64,000 nt of DNA from an uncultured Atopobium sp. (GCA_946997485.1 CAMPVF010000005.1:1-64000), one strand, 5' to 3'. Positions 26,819 to 36,685 are shown, numbered from the stretch's first letter. A program made the numbers and translations. Notes: a model not told the origin generated them from the letters alone.

Positions 26819-28459
26819 TTAGTACAGCTGCTTATACACCTCAACATATTTGCGCGCCTGCGTTTTCCAGCTAAAGTCTACCTTCATTACGCGTTGCTGC
26901 AGCGTGTGCCACGCATCAGCATCGCTCGTATACAGCTCAAGTGCCCTGTCAACAGCGCCCACCATTTCGCCCGCATTAATATTGGCAAAACTAAAGCCTA
27001 AGCCCTCATGCGTAAACTTGTTGTAGGGCACCACGGTGTCGCGCAGGCCGCCCGTTTCGCGCACAATGCAAACGGCACCATACCGCATGGCAATCATTTG
27101 CGACAAACCACACGGCTCAAACACCGACGGCATCAAAAACATGTCCGCACCTGCATACATGCGGTGCGAAAGCGCGTTGTTAAACGCCAGCGTTGTGCTC
27201 ACGCGGCCAGGATAGGTGGCCGCAAAATACCTAAATGCCTCTTCGTGGTTGGCGTCGCCATTGCCAAGCACGGCAATTTGCACATGGCGATGCATTAAAT
27301 CGTTCATTGCATAGCGAACCAAACCCAGTCCTTTTTGGTCGGTAAGGCGTCCCACCATTACAATAAGCGCCGCTGTTGGATCGCAGGTAAGGTGCAGCTC
27401 TTCTTGCAGCCGCGCCTTGCAATAGGCTTTGCGCTCCAGCGTTTGCGGACTATACGTGCGCGGAATAAAGGTATCGTGGCGCGGATCCCACGCGTGAATA
27501 TCAATGCCGTTAAGAATACCGCGGGTAATGCACGCGCGGCGGCGTATAAGCCAGTCGAGCCCTTCACCATAAAACGGAATTTGTATTTCGTTTGCATACG
27601 TGGGGCTCACCGTTAAAATTCTATCGGCATAGCACAACCCCGCCTGCAAAAAGTTAATCGCATGGTCGCAGCAGTGCAGCTGGCGCACGGCATCGGGCTT
27701 CGACGCAAGCCCCAGCACGTCGCCTATCATCTGATCGGTCATCTGACCTTGGAATTTTATGTTGTGAATCGACACCACCGTACGTATGGCACTCATGTGG
27801 GGAATTTCGTGGTAAAACTCGTGCAAAAATACGGGTATCAGCGCCGTTTGCCAATCGTTGCAGTGGATGAGGTTAACGTGCAGCTCAGGCACATAGTGAA
27901 TGGCTTCGCACACCGCTTTTGAGAAAAACGCAAAACGCTCGCCGTCGTCAAACTGTCCATACAACCCGTTGCGCTTAAAATAGTGCTCGTTATCCAAAAA
28001 GTAGTAGGTAATACCCTCGTGTACCAGCTTTTCTACGCCACAATACTCGTAGCGCCAGGAAAGCGGCACATAAAATTCGGCAATGCGTACCATAGACGCA
28101 GCAAATTCAGGCGGAATGTCGGAATATTTTGGCAGCACCACCGCTATCTGCACACCCAGGCGCGCAAGTTGTGTCGGAAGCGAGCCTGCAACATCGGCTA
28201 ACCCGCCCGTTTTAACAAAGGGAACGCACTCCGACGCTGCAAAAAGCACCCGTGGCTGCTGGCTGCGGCGCGCGGGCGCCTGCTGCTGTTTCGGTTGGCG
28301 TTTCGATTGCTGGTGCTGTTGTGGCTGCTGGGGCTTTGATTGCTGCGATTGCGCGTGTTGTTGCTCTTGTTTTGATTGTTGCTTTCGCGCGCGGGTGCGC
28401 GGGTGCGCCTTGCCCGATGGACGCGTCTTGCGCTCCAAGCGCGAAGGTGATGGTGTCAT
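26819..28459 (-). CDS. glgA: Glycogen synthase (GT5, ADP-glucose)
   Basis: 546 aa. The GT5 domain begins at about residue 70 with LFAASECVPFVKTGGLADVAGSLP, including the KTGGL ADP-glucose loop; the C-terminal half has GRLTDQKGLGL and PSVFEPCGLSQMIAMRYG, the acceptor/nucleotide motifs of glycogen synthases. Before it sits a ~65-residue Gln/Arg/Lys-rich, apparently disordered extension (QQSKPQQPQQHQQSKRQ), unusual for GlgA. The open frame reaches 28567, but ATG 28459 follows AAAGGA at good spacing. Transfers glucose from ADP-glucose to alpha-1,4 chain ends. Last gene of the glgB-P-C-D-A operon. Confidence 0.95.
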   Translation of the reverse strand: MTPSPSRLERKTRPSGKAHPRTRARKQQSKQEQQHAQSQQSKPQQPQQHQQSKRQPKQQQAPARRSQQPRVLFAASECVPFVKTGGLADVAGSLPTQLARLGVQIAVVLPKYSDIPPEFAASMVRIAEFYVPLSWRYEYCGVEKLVHEGITYYFLDNEHYFKRNGLYGQFDDGERFAFFSKAVCEAIHYVPELHVNLIHCNDWQTALIPVFLHEFYHEIPHMSAIRTVVSIHNIKFQGQMTDQMIGDVLGLASKPDAVRQLHCCDHAINFLQAGLCYADRILTVSPTYANEIQIPFYGEGLDWLIRRRACITRGILNGIDIHAWDPRHDTFIPRTYSPQTLERKAYCKARLQEELHLTCDPTAALIVMVGRLTDQKGLGLVRYAMNDLMHRHVQIAVLGNGDANHEEAFRYFAATYPGRVSTTLAFNNALSHRMYAGADMFLMPSVFEPCGLSQMIAMRYGAVCIVRETGGLRDTVVPYNKFTHEGLGFSFANINAGEMVGAVDRALELYTSDADAWHTLQQRVMKVDFSWKTQARKYVEVYKQLY

Positions 28460-28660
28460 AAGCGTCCTTTCTTTTGTGCAACTACACGGCCTTCTATCTG
28501 CGCATATGCATACAGCTCTGCCAAGGCAAAGGCGAGCGCCAAAACAACACTGCAAACAACCTTGCAATTAACACTGCAAACAACGCTGCAGTGCAACGCT
28601 GCGTGGCGCTCAATAAACCGTGCTTAGGTATTATTAGTGATGAGGTGGTAATACACCGTG

Positions 28661-29755
28661 CTAATAATCTTTCTTTTCTTTTACAAAAATTGCATCGGGT
28701 GTTCCCCTCAGTTCAACCGACGCAGGTACGTGCACATTTCTGTCCACAATAGCGTGCTCAACACGCGCTCCTTGTTCAATTATACACGACTGCATAATAA
28801 TGGCATCGTTTACCGTGGCGCCGTGTTTTACGATAACGCCCCTGCCCAAAATGGAGTTGGTAACCGTACCATAAATGCGGCACGACCCCGCAATGCGCGA
28901 ATTGCACACACGCGAGCCGCTTTCAAACTTGGCGGGTGCATTATCGTGCGCTTTTGTGCGCACCGGCCAATCAACCGGAAAGAGCTCTTTAATAATTTCG
29001 GGATTAAGCAAATCCATATTCGACTGAAAATAACTGCGCTTATTAAATACAGCCGAAACATAGCCGTCAAAATCGTATGCGTGCACATGAATGTGGTGGT
29101 AGTCGTCGGCCATTGCTTCAAATAAATCGAGGTAGTCGCTTTGCGCATACCAGTCGAGCATGTCGAGCAGAAGGCTGCGTGCCATCACAAAACAGTCCAA
29201 AAACGCACAATCGCCAAACTCAATACCATGAACAACGCCGCGCACGCGGTGGTTTTCTACCGTAAAGCCAACTACGTCGGCGTCCACCTTAGTTGCACGT
29301 TTGGTAATCACGGTAATGTCGGCGCCTGCAGCCTCGTGAGCTGCAATAATGTCGTTGTAGTTAATGGTCATTACAAAGTTTGAGCTCGAAAGCACCACGT
29401 ACTCGCTGTTCGTGCGCTCCAAAAACGCCCTATTTTGTGCAATGTCGCGCAGCAAAAAACGCGAACCGGTGCGGCTTGTACCAAACGCCGAGCCAGGCAG
29501 CACAAACAGACCGCCCTTTTTGCGGTCGAGATCCCAATCTCTACCCGAGCCAATGTGGTCGATAATCGACCGATAATTGTACGGCATAATCATGCCCACC
29601 GTACGTGCGCCGCTGTTTACCATGTTTGACAAGGCAAAATCGAGCACGCGGTAGCGCCCCAAAAAGGGCATCGACGCGATGGGGCGCGTTTGCGCCAAAA
29701 TACCAGGGTGTTTTGTTGAATAATTAGCGGTAATTAACCCAATAAATTTCTGCAT
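28661..29755 (-). CDS. glgD: GlgD-type ADP-glucose pyrophosphorylase subunit
   Basis: 364 aa. NTP-transferase fold followed by a left-handed beta-helix (repeats such as VVKHGATVNDAIIMQ). The N-terminus reads MQKFIGLITANYSTKHPGILAQTRPIASMPFLGRYRVLDF: the normal GGxGxRL nucleotide loop is absent, as in GlgD proteins that act as non-catalytic or regulatory partners of GlgC. It starts at 29755 one base after the glgC stop (TAAGATG), with GGGTGAG as ribosome site, so GlgC and GlgD are translationally linked and probably form a heterotetramer. The downstream gap to glgA (28460-28660) holds short TGCA-rich repeats but no gene. Confidence 0.93.
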   Translation of the reverse strand: MQKFIGLITANYSTKHPGILAQTRPIASMPFLGRYRVLDFALSNMVNSGARTVGMIMPYNYRSIIDHIGSGRDWDLDRKKGGLFVLPGSAFGTSRTGSRFLLRDIAQNRAFLERTNSEYVVLSSSNFVMTINYNDIIAAHEAAGADITVITKRATKVDADVVGFTVENHRVRGVVHGIEFGDCAFLDCFVMARSLLLDMLDWYAQSDYLDLFEAMADDYHHIHVHAYDFDGYVSAVFNKRSYFQSNMDLLNPEIIKELFPVDWPVRTKAHDNAPAKFESGSRVCNSRIAGSCRIYGTVTNSILGRGVIVKHGATVNDAIIMQSCIIEQGARVEHAIVDRNVHVPASVELRGTPDAIFVKEKKDY

Positions 29756-29756
29756 C

Positions 29757-30905
29757 TTATTGCTCACCCTTTCCAACCACTACATCGTTGCCAATAACAG
29801 CCGTGTCGCGCGCCTGATCGACGCTTCCAAGCACAACGTCTTCTTCGATAACGGAGTGCTCACCCAAAATGGCACGCACCACATGTGCGCCGGCTTTTAC
29901 TGTTGCCCCAGGTAAGAGCACCGAATCCTCAATAATTGCGCGCTCACCCACATACGAATCAACCGAAATAATCGAATGCTTTACGCTGCCATAAATGGTG
30001 CAGCCGTTGCCCACCAAGCAATCGTCGATGGAGCCTTGCGGTCCCACATACGCAGGTGGACGCGTTGATGCGTTTGACATAATGGTGTACGCCGGGTCGT
30101 GTAAATCAAACTCGGGGTGCTCGCCAAGCAAATCCATGCTGGTATCGTGGTACGACGAAATGGTACCCACGTCGCGCCAAAAACCGCGGAATTCATAGGT
30201 GTAGAGCTTGGCATTGTCGCGCAGCAATTTTGGAATAATGTCGCTGCCAAAGTCGTGCGTTGAGGTTTGATTAACCATATCTTCGCGCAAGGCAGAAAGC
30301 AGCACGTCGCGGCTAAAAATGTAAATGCCCATCGACGCCAAATTCGACTCGGGCTTTTTGGGCTTTTCGGCAAAATGCACAATGCGGCTGTCGTCGTCCT
30401 GCGTAATAATGCCAAAACGCGACGCTTCTTCCCAGGCAACAGGCATAACCGCAATGGTAAGGTCGGCATTGTGTTTCTCGTGCGTGGCAAGCATTTCCTG
30501 GTAGTCCATGCTATACAGCTGGTCGCCCGAGAGTATAAGCACATAATCGGGGTTTGTTTGCTCGATAAAACCAATATTCTGCGTTACGGCATCGGCAGTG
30601 CCCGCATACCAGGATCCACCCGATTGCGTGGCGAACGGCGGCAAAATCGAAATACCACCGCCACTTTCGTTAAGGTTCCACGCCGCACCCGATCCAAGGT
30701 ACGAATGCAGCAGATATGGCTGATATTGTGTGAGCACGCCAACCGTGGTGATACCAGAGTTTGCGCAGTTGGACAACGGAAAATCGATAATACGATACTT
30801 GCCGCCAAAGGATACAGCAGGCTTTGCAATCTCTTTTGTAAGCGCCTCAAGTCTGCTTCCCTGACCTCCGGCAAGAAGCATGGCAATGCATTTTCTGTTG
30901 CTCAT
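29757..30905 (-). CDS. glgC: Glucose-1-phosphate adenylyltransferase (ADP-glucose pyrophosphorylase)
   Basis: 382 aa. Catalytic nucleotide loop LAGGQGSRLEALT, then KPAVSFGGKYRIIDFPLSNC, the sugar-phosphate region GTADAVTQN and a C-terminal beta-helix (GSVKHSIISVDSYVGERAIIEDSVLLPGATV). Makes ADP-glucose from ATP and glucose-1-phosphate, the committed step of glycogen synthesis. The open frame goes to 30956; ATG 30905 is chosen because it follows AAAGGA and gives the normal N-terminus (MSNRKCIAMLLAGG). Gap to glgP is 57 bp. Confidence 0.96.
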   Translation of the reverse strand: MSNRKCIAMLLAGGQGSRLEALTKEIAKPAVSFGGKYRIIDFPLSNCANSGITTVGVLTQYQPYLLHSYLGSGAAWNLNESGGGISILPPFATQSGGSWYAGTADAVTQNIGFIEQTNPDYVLILSGDQLYSMDYQEMLATHEKHNADLTIAVMPVAWEEASRFGIITQDDDSRIVHFAEKPKKPESNLASMGIYIFSRDVLLSALREDMVNQTSTHDFGSDIIPKLLRDNAKLYTYEFRGFWRDVGTISSYHDTSMDLLGEHPEFDLHDPAYTIMSNASTRPPAYVGPQGSIDDCLVGNGCTIYGSVKHSIISVDSYVGERAIIEDSVLLPGATVKAGAHVVRAILGEHSVIEEDVVLGSVDQARDTAVIGNDVVVGKGEQ

Positions 30906-30962
30906 GATTAATCCTTTCTCGCCAGGTACATGGAATGCTGCGCGCGGGCTTTGCATCCATGC

Positions 30963-33395
30963 CTAAGACCCTATATGCCAAATGTCACGAGCGTATTCGC
31001 GTATGGTACGATCGCTCGAGAAATACCCCGATTGTGCCGTGTTGTGTACCGCTTCGCTGTTCCACGCGTGCGCGTCGGTGTAGTGCTCGGTAAGGTTTTT
31101 CCACGCTTCAACGTAGGAATAAAAGTCGGCGAGCACCAAATCGTGGTCGTTGTTGGTAAACAACTCGTCTTTTATACTTTCAAAATTGCCCGAGAGGTGC
31201 GCTAAGCTGCCATCGGTAAGGCTGTCGACAATGCGTCCCAAACGCAAACGGTCGCGGTTGTAGCGATCCCACGCCCAGTACGAACCAGACGCGCGCAAGT
31301 CTTCAACCTCTTTTGCATTAAGACCAAAGAGCTGGATGGCGTCCTCGCCCACAAGCTGTGCAATTTCGATGTTGGCGCCGTCGCGTGTGCCCAGCGTATG
31401 TGCACCATTCATCATGAGTTTCATGTTCGACGTGCCCGAAGCCTCCGAGCCCGCCCAAGAAATTTGCTCCGAAATGTCGCACGCCGGGTAAATGTACTGC
31501 GCGTTTGACACAGCAAAATTGGGAACAAACGCCACTTTGATGAGGTCGGACACCTCAGGGTCGTTGTTTACTACATCGGCAACCGAATTAATAAGGCGAA
31601 TAACTTCTTTTGCGTAGGTGTAGCTTTGCGCCGCCTTACCCGAGAAAATAAACGCCGTGGGCTCAATGTGCAGCCCGGTGTGATGTTTAAGACGCGCGTA
31701 AATATCCAATATTTTGAACACGCTTAACAGCTGACGTTTGTAGGCATGGAACCTCTTTACATGCACGTCAAATATCATAGAAGGATCGAGCTTAATGCCG
31801 CAGGCGCGCTCAATGTACGTGCTTAACCGTGCCTTATTTATGCGTTTTGATTGAGCAAATCCCTCAAGGAAGGCGGCATCGTGCTCAAACGCCGAAAGTT
31901 TTGCAAGCTCGCGCGCATCTTGCAACCAGCCCGTGCCAATTGCGTTCGAGATAAGTGCCGCATAACTCGGGTTTGCATTTGCCAAAAAGCGGCGATGCGA
32001 AATGCCGTTTGTTTTGTTGGTAAACTTTTCGGGCCACAGTTCATAAAACCCGTTAAGCGTTTCACGCTCAAGAATCTTTGTGTGAAGCTCGCTTACGCCG
32101 TTAACGGAGTGCGAAAACACCATCGATACGCAGGCCATACGCACCTTGTCGTCCCACAGCATAGCCGTTTTTGCAAGCAAATCTTGGCGATTAGCGCACT
32201 TTTCGTTAATAAGCTCATGAAAACGCTTATCCATTTCATCAATAATCATATATGTGCGCGGAAGCAGCTGCCTAAACACCGAAATTGGCCAGCACTCAAG
32301 CGCTTCAGGCATAACCGTGTGGTTGGTGTACGACACACACGCGCGCGCAATCTCAAACGCATCGCTAAACTCAACGTCTTTCTCGTCCACCAAAATGCGC
32401 ATAAGCTCAGGACCACACAGTGCTGGGTGCGTATCGTTTGTGTGAATAGCAACATACTGCGGCAGACTGTCCCACGCGCTGCCGTGCTCTTTTTCGAACG
32501 TGTCCAAAATTGAGTGAATACCAGCGCATACAAACAGGTACTCCTGCTTAAGACGCAAGAGCCTGCCGTGCTCGCCCGAATCGTTTGGATATAAAATTTG
32601 CGAAATGGCTTCTACGTCATCGCGAAAACGCATAGCTTCAGCGTAGTTGCCCGCGTTAAATGCTGCAAGATTAAAGTTTTGTTCTGCTGGCTGTGCACTC
32701 CATAAGCGCAGGTTATTAATGGTTTCTCCGCCAAAGCCAACGATAGGTACGTCGTAGGGAACTGCCTTTACATAAGCGGCGTCTTCTTGCGTAAACCAAA
32801 AACGACCGTCTTTGTCGTGGCGCTCAACATGACCGCCAAACGGCACGAGCACCGCGTCCGACGTGCGCTTACGCTCCCAAGGAAAGCCGCGCTCAAGCCA
32901 GTTGTCCATATGTTCAACCTGACGGCCACCCTCAATTACCTGGCGAAACAAGCCGTAGTGATAACGCATGCCCATACCGTGCATGCGAATACCGCACGCC
33001 GCCGCCGAATCCAAAAAGCAGGCCGCAAGCCTCCCCAAACCGCCGTTACCTAAACCCGGGTCCACCTCAAGCGATACAAGCTCGTCTAAATTAAGACCGA
33101 GCTTTTCGCAGCTTTCTTTAACCACATCGCGACAGCCAAAGTTAAGCAGGTAGTTGTCGAGCAGAGGCCCAATAAGGAACTCGAGCGAAAAGTAGTATAC
33201 ATCCTTAACTTTATGAGCGTCGTGGTGCGCCAGGATAGCCGCCTGCTGCGTTTTTGCTTTTTGCGCAATAAGGCTGGCAAGTGCGTAAAAGCACTCTTGG
33301 TGAGTAAGGTGCGAAATCTTCCGTGCATACAGCGATTCTGCCATAGTAGTAAATTCGTTTATGCATTCTTCTGTACTGCTAAATAACGGTGACAT
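30963..33395 (-). CDS. glgP: Glycogen/starch phosphorylase
   Basis: 810 aa, standard GT35 length. The pyridoxal-phosphate site is present in EASGTSNMKLMMNGAHTLGT (lysine in SNMKLMMNG), as is the N-terminal region GNGGLGRLAACFLDS. Releases glucose-1-phosphate from alpha-1,4 glucan ends. ATG 33395 follows AGAAAGG. Placement between branching enzyme and ADP-glucose pyrophosphorylase means synthesis and breakdown enzymes are co-transcribed. Confidence 0.96.
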   Translation of the reverse strand: MSPLFSSTEECINEFTTMAESLYARKISHLTHQECFYALASLIAQKAKTQQAAILAHHDAHKVKDVYYFSLEFLIGPLLDNYLLNFGCRDVVKESCEKLGLNLDELVSLEVDPGLGNGGLGRLAACFLDSAAACGIRMHGMGMRYHYGLFRQVIEGGRQVEHMDNWLERGFPWERKRTSDAVLVPFGGHVERHDKDGRFWFTQEDAAYVKAVPYDVPIVGFGGETINNLRLWSAQPAEQNFNLAAFNAGNYAEAMRFRDDVEAISQILYPNDSGEHGRLLRLKQEYLFVCAGIHSILDTFEKEHGSAWDSLPQYVAIHTNDTHPALCGPELMRILVDEKDVEFSDAFEIARACVSYTNHTVMPEALECWPISVFRQLLPRTYMIIDEMDKRFHELINEKCANRQDLLAKTAMLWDDKVRMACVSMVFSHSVNGVSELHTKILERETLNGFYELWPEKFTNKTNGISHRRFLANANPSYAALISNAIGTGWLQDARELAKLSAFEHDAAFLEGFAQSKRINKARLSTYIERACGIKLDPSMIFDVHVKRFHAYKRQLLSVFKILDIYARLKHHTGLHIEPTAFIFSGKAAQSYTYAKEVIRLINSVADVVNNDPEVSDLIKVAFVPNFAVSNAQYIYPACDISEQISWAGSEASGTSNMKLMMNGAHTLGTRDGANIEIAQLVGEDAIQLFGLNAKEVEDLRASGSYWAWDRYNRDRLRLGRIVDSLTDGSLAHLSGNFESIKDELFTNNDHDLVLADFYSYVEAWKNLTEHYTDAHAWNSEAVHNTAQSGYFSSDRTIREYARDIWHIGS

Positions 33396-33429
33396 ACACT
33401 GCCTTTCTGATAATGGTTACGTCGCGTGC

Positions 33430-33511
33430 TTACGCGCTACGTGCTACATGCTGCGTGCTACTACGGGAGCGTGTTGCTACGTGCTACGTGCTGCTGCGTG
33501 CTGCTACGCGC
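33430..33511. repeat. Degenerate GTGCTACGTGCTGC tandem repeat
   Basis: The glgB-glgP gap consists largely of imperfect copies of a 7-10-bp unit (CGTGCTACGTGCTGCTGCG). No structure of a terminator with a T run is seen. Similar simple repeats occupy other gaps of this window. Confidence 0.7.
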
Positions 33512-33513
33512 CC

Positions 33514-35535
33514 TTAAGCGCCAAGCCGGGCGCGCATTTCGTCCTGCATAGCTTTAAGCGTTGCTTGAGAAAATCTTCTCTTAAATTGTACAATAACGCC
33601 TGCTAGAGGAGGAATATCCATCACAAGCGACTGCGGCTGGCCGTGCGCGGGCTCAAGATCGGTTTTAAGCCACGCCGAACCGTGAACCACGCCCGAACCG
33701 CCAAACGCCAGCTCATCGGAGGAAAACGCCTCTTGCCAATAGCCTGCATGAGGTACACCAATTCTAAAGTTGTGATACACCTCAACGCTAAAGTTAATAA
33801 GTACCAGCACGTCGTCGGTTGATTTGTGACCAAGGCGCATAAACGAAATTATCGACTGACCGTTATTATCGGCATCAATCCAGCTAAAGCCCTTCGAGCT
33901 AAACGCCTCAATCCACAATGCTGCATGCTTGTTATAGAAGTTGTTAAGCTCCTGAATGTAGTGCTGATACGCGCGGTGCGATTCGTAGTGCTCGGGCAAA
34001 AAGTACTGAATGCCCTCGTAGTAGCGCCACTCAATAAACTGGGCAATTTCGTTACCCATAAAGTTGAGCTTGCCGCCCGCGTGCGTCATTTGGTAGAGCG
34101 CAAGCGCGCGCATGCCCGCAAACTGACGCCAGTAATCACCCGGCTGCCTGCGGATAAGCGAGCATTTGCCGTGCACTACCTCGTCATGCGAAAGCGGCAA
34201 AATAAAGTTTTCGTCAAACTGATACATCGTGGTAAACGTAAGCAAATTATGCGCACCACAACGGAAGGGAAAGTCGCACTGAATGTAATGCAGTGTGTCG
34301 TTCATCCAGCCCATATCCCACTTAAAGTGGAAGCCCAAACCGCCAACCTCAGGCGGATAGCTCACGAGCGGCCACGCCGTTGATTCCTCAGCGATGAGCA
34401 GCACGTATGGGAACTTGCGTGAAAGTGCCGTGTTGCACTGACGCAAAAATGCAACCGCTGTGTCGTTTTCCTCGGTGCCGCGCGCGTTGTATTTCTTTTG
34501 CGCGGGGTCGTCAATGCCAAAGTTAAGGTACAGCATGCTGCTCACGCCATCTACGCGAATGCCATCCACGTGGTATTCGTCGAGCCAAAATGACGCGTTC
34601 GAAATAAGAAAACTGCGCACTTCTCCGCGACCAAAATCAAACATGTACGTGCCCCAATTGGGGTGTTCGCCCAGCTCATAAAGGCGCTCGCCGTTAAAGC
34701 GACCAAGGCCATGCGCATCTTTACAAAAGCCGCCAGGCACCCAGTCGAGAATAACGCCAATGCCCTCCTGGTGGCAGGTGTCAATAAAATGCTTAAACTC
34801 ATCAGGCGTGCCAAAACGCGACGTAGGCGCATAATATCCCGTTATTTGATAGCCCCACGAGCCATCAAATGGGTGCTCCATGATGGGCATAATTTCGATG
34901 TGCGAGTAACCCATCTTTTTTACATATGGCACCAGCTCGCGCGTAAGGTCGTTATAGCTGTAGTAATCGCCGCGGCACGTCCACTCCCAGTTTTGGTTTT
35001 CGCCCTGCTGTTCGGCCTGCTGTCTATCGGCATCTGAGGGCTTGCGCTTCCAGCTGCCCAAATGGCATTCAAAAATGTTAAGTGGCTTGTGCAGCGCATC
35101 AAAACGCGCATGCGACCTGCGGTACGCTGCGTCACTCCATGTATACGTGGACGGTGCCTGCAAAATTGAGGCCGTTTTTGGGCGAACTTCGCAAAATCGC
35201 GCATAGGGGTCGGCTTTATAAAACGACAGCCCGCTATGTGTTTCGATAAAGAATTTATATGCCTGACCTGCGTGTGCACCAGCAACAAAGCATTCCCATA
35301 CGCCGTTACACACATGGTGCAGCTCGTGCGCACCTATATGCCAGTCGTTAAAATCGCCCACGACGTATACCGCGCGAACGCCGGGAGCCCATACCGAGAA
35401 GAAAAAGCCCTTCTCGCCATTAAGTTCAATTTCGTGCGCGCCAAGTTTGTTATAGCTTTCGTACCAGGTGCCTTCTGCAAATAAAAACGCGTCATCGCTG
35501 GTAATGTGCACGCTTTGTTCGGTTGCAAGCGACAT
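33514..35535 (-). CDS. glgB: 1,4-alpha-glucan branching enzyme
   Basis: 673 aa. CBM48-type N-terminal domain (about 30-120, with FSVWAPGVRAVYVVGDFNDW), GH13 barrel with nucleophile D329 (VDGIRVDGVSSML), acid/base E383 (LIAEEST) and LPLSHDEVVHGK, then a C-terminal beta domain. Cuts alpha-1,4 chains and rejoins them by alpha-1,6 links. ATG 35535 is preceded by AAGGAG. It is the first gene of the glycogen operon; promoter and a palindromic candidate operator lie 100-145 bp upstream. Confidence 0.95.
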   Translation of the reverse strand: MSLATEQSVHITSDDAFLFAEGTWYESYNKLGAHEIELNGEKGFFFSVWAPGVRAVYVVGDFNDWHIGAHELHHVCNGVWECFVAGAHAGQAYKFFIETHSGLSFYKADPYARFCEVRPKTASILQAPSTYTWSDAAYRRSHARFDALHKPLNIFECHLGSWKRKPSDADRQQAEQQGENQNWEWTCRGDYYSYNDLTRELVPYVKKMGYSHIEIMPIMEHPFDGSWGYQITGYYAPTSRFGTPDEFKHFIDTCHQEGIGVILDWVPGGFCKDAHGLGRFNGERLYELGEHPNWGTYMFDFGRGEVRSFLISNASFWLDEYHVDGIRVDGVSSMLYLNFGIDDPAQKKYNARGTEENDTAVAFLRQCNTALSRKFPYVLLIAEESTAWPLVSYPPEVGGLGFHFKWDMGWMNDTLHYIQCDFPFRCGAHNLLTFTTMYQFDENFILPLSHDEVVHGKCSLIRRQPGDYWRQFAGMRALALYQMTHAGGKLNFMGNEIAQFIEWRYYEGIQYFLPEHYESHRAYQHYIQELNNFYNKHAALWIEAFSSKGFSWIDADNNGQSIISFMRLGHKSTDDVLVLINFSVEVYHNFRIGVPHAGYWQEAFSSDELAFGGSGVVHGSAWLKTDLEPAHGQPQSLVMDIPPLAGVIVQFKRRFSQATLKAMQDEMRARLGA

Positions 35536-35639
35536 AGTGTACTCCTTAGTGCATCGGTTAGTGCATTGGTTAGTGCAACAGTTTTCATAGGGCTTGTATG
35601 CAAACCCCCATACACCTACGCGAAAATTGCGTACGTACT

Positions 35640-35679
35640 CTTATAATGAATGCAAAATGCCATGTAACATACGTTACAT
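35640..35679 (-). promoter_or_regulatory. Candidate promoter and operator of the glg operon
   Basis: On the minus strand GTTACA (35663-35668) and TATAAG (35640-35645) are separated by 17 bp and could be -35 and -10. The palindrome ATGTAAC-ATAC-GTTACAT (35662-35679) covers the -35, so a bound repressor would block the promoter. The same GTAAC-N4-GTTAC core recurs at 62878-62891. The rest of the 35536-35918 gap holds no gene. Confidence 0.5.
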
Positions 35680-35918
35680 CCGTGAGCGGACGAATTTTGG
35701 CTTTAAGCGCAGCATACCACTTGCAAACGGAGCGAATTTTGAGCCGTCGCACATGTTTGTAAACCGTAACATTACGCGCGTGCGTGGCGGATGCTGCTAC
35801 TGGGGCTGTTGCGCGGGCGCAAACGATGAACACGCGAGGTGATGAGGGTTTTCTCAACAATAAAACAAAACGCAGCATAAATGGGTACCATAGCTACAGA
35901 TAGGAAAGGCAAAAACAG

Positions 35919-36578
35919 GTGAAAGAAACAAAACGCCACATAACGGCCCGGGCGCTGGAGTTTTGCACGCGGATGCACGCGCGCTACCCCAGCGTGCAAT
36001 CGGCGCTTAATTACACCGACGCGTTTACGCTTACCATTGCGGTGCTGCTATCTGCGCAAACAACGGACGCCGCCGTAAACAGCGTTACTGGCGAGCTGTT
36101 TTCGCGCTGGCCCACACCTCAGGCAATGGCCACGGCTCCTATTGATAGCGTTGAGCAGGTCATACGTCGCATTGGCTTTTGGAAAACTAAAGCGCGCCAC
36201 TGCGTTGATACTGCGCGCATAATTGTGGACGATTTTGGAGGAACCGTTCCGCATACCATGGCCGAATTAACGCGCCTACCAGGCGTTGGACGCAAAACTG
36301 CCAACATAGTTATGAACAAAGCGTTTAATAATGCCGAGGGTATTGCAGTGGATACGCATGTGTTTCGTATAGCAACGCGGCTTGAGTTTACTCACGCTGC
36401 AACGCCGCTTGCCGCTGAACAAGATTTGCTTGCCATTATTCCGCGTGAACTGTGGTGCAACGTAAATGAAGAGTGGATTCATTTTGGACGAGAGATTTGT
36501 CCTGCGCGAAAACCGCACTGCGATACCTGTTTTGAACGCGATTTGTGCCCCTTTGCTGCGCGTATGCAACAACGGTAG
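35919..36578 (+). CDS. nth: Endonuclease III
   Basis: 219 aa, a normal Nth. Helix-hairpin-helix LPGVGRKTANIV carries the catalytic Lys, VDTHVFRI the catalytic Asp, and the C-terminus has the iron-sulfur ligand pattern C-x6-C-x2-C-x5-C (CPARKPHCDTCFERDLC). DNA glycosylase/AP lyase for oxidised pyrimidines. Starts at GTG (35919), with AGGAAAGG upstream at slightly long spacing. Divergent from glgB and convergent with the next gene. Confidence 0.95.
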   Translation: MKETKRHITARALEFCTRMHARYPSVQSALNYTDAFTLTIAVLLSAQTTDAAVNSVTGELFSRWPTPQAMATAPIDSVEQVIRRIGFWKTKARHCVDTARIIVDDFGGTVPHTMAELTRLPGVGRKTANIVMNKAFNNAEGIAVDTHVFRIATRLEFTHAATPLAAEQDLLAIIPRELWCNVNEEWIHFGREICPARKPHCDTCFERDLCPFAARMQQR

Positions 36579-36685
36579 GGTTACGGATGTGCGCTTCTCA
36601 AAGCTCCCCGCGCGCTCTTACAAAGCCTCTTACAAAAAAGTTGAGCGATATTAGAAAAAAGTTTTGTAGGCACGACGCGGCACCA

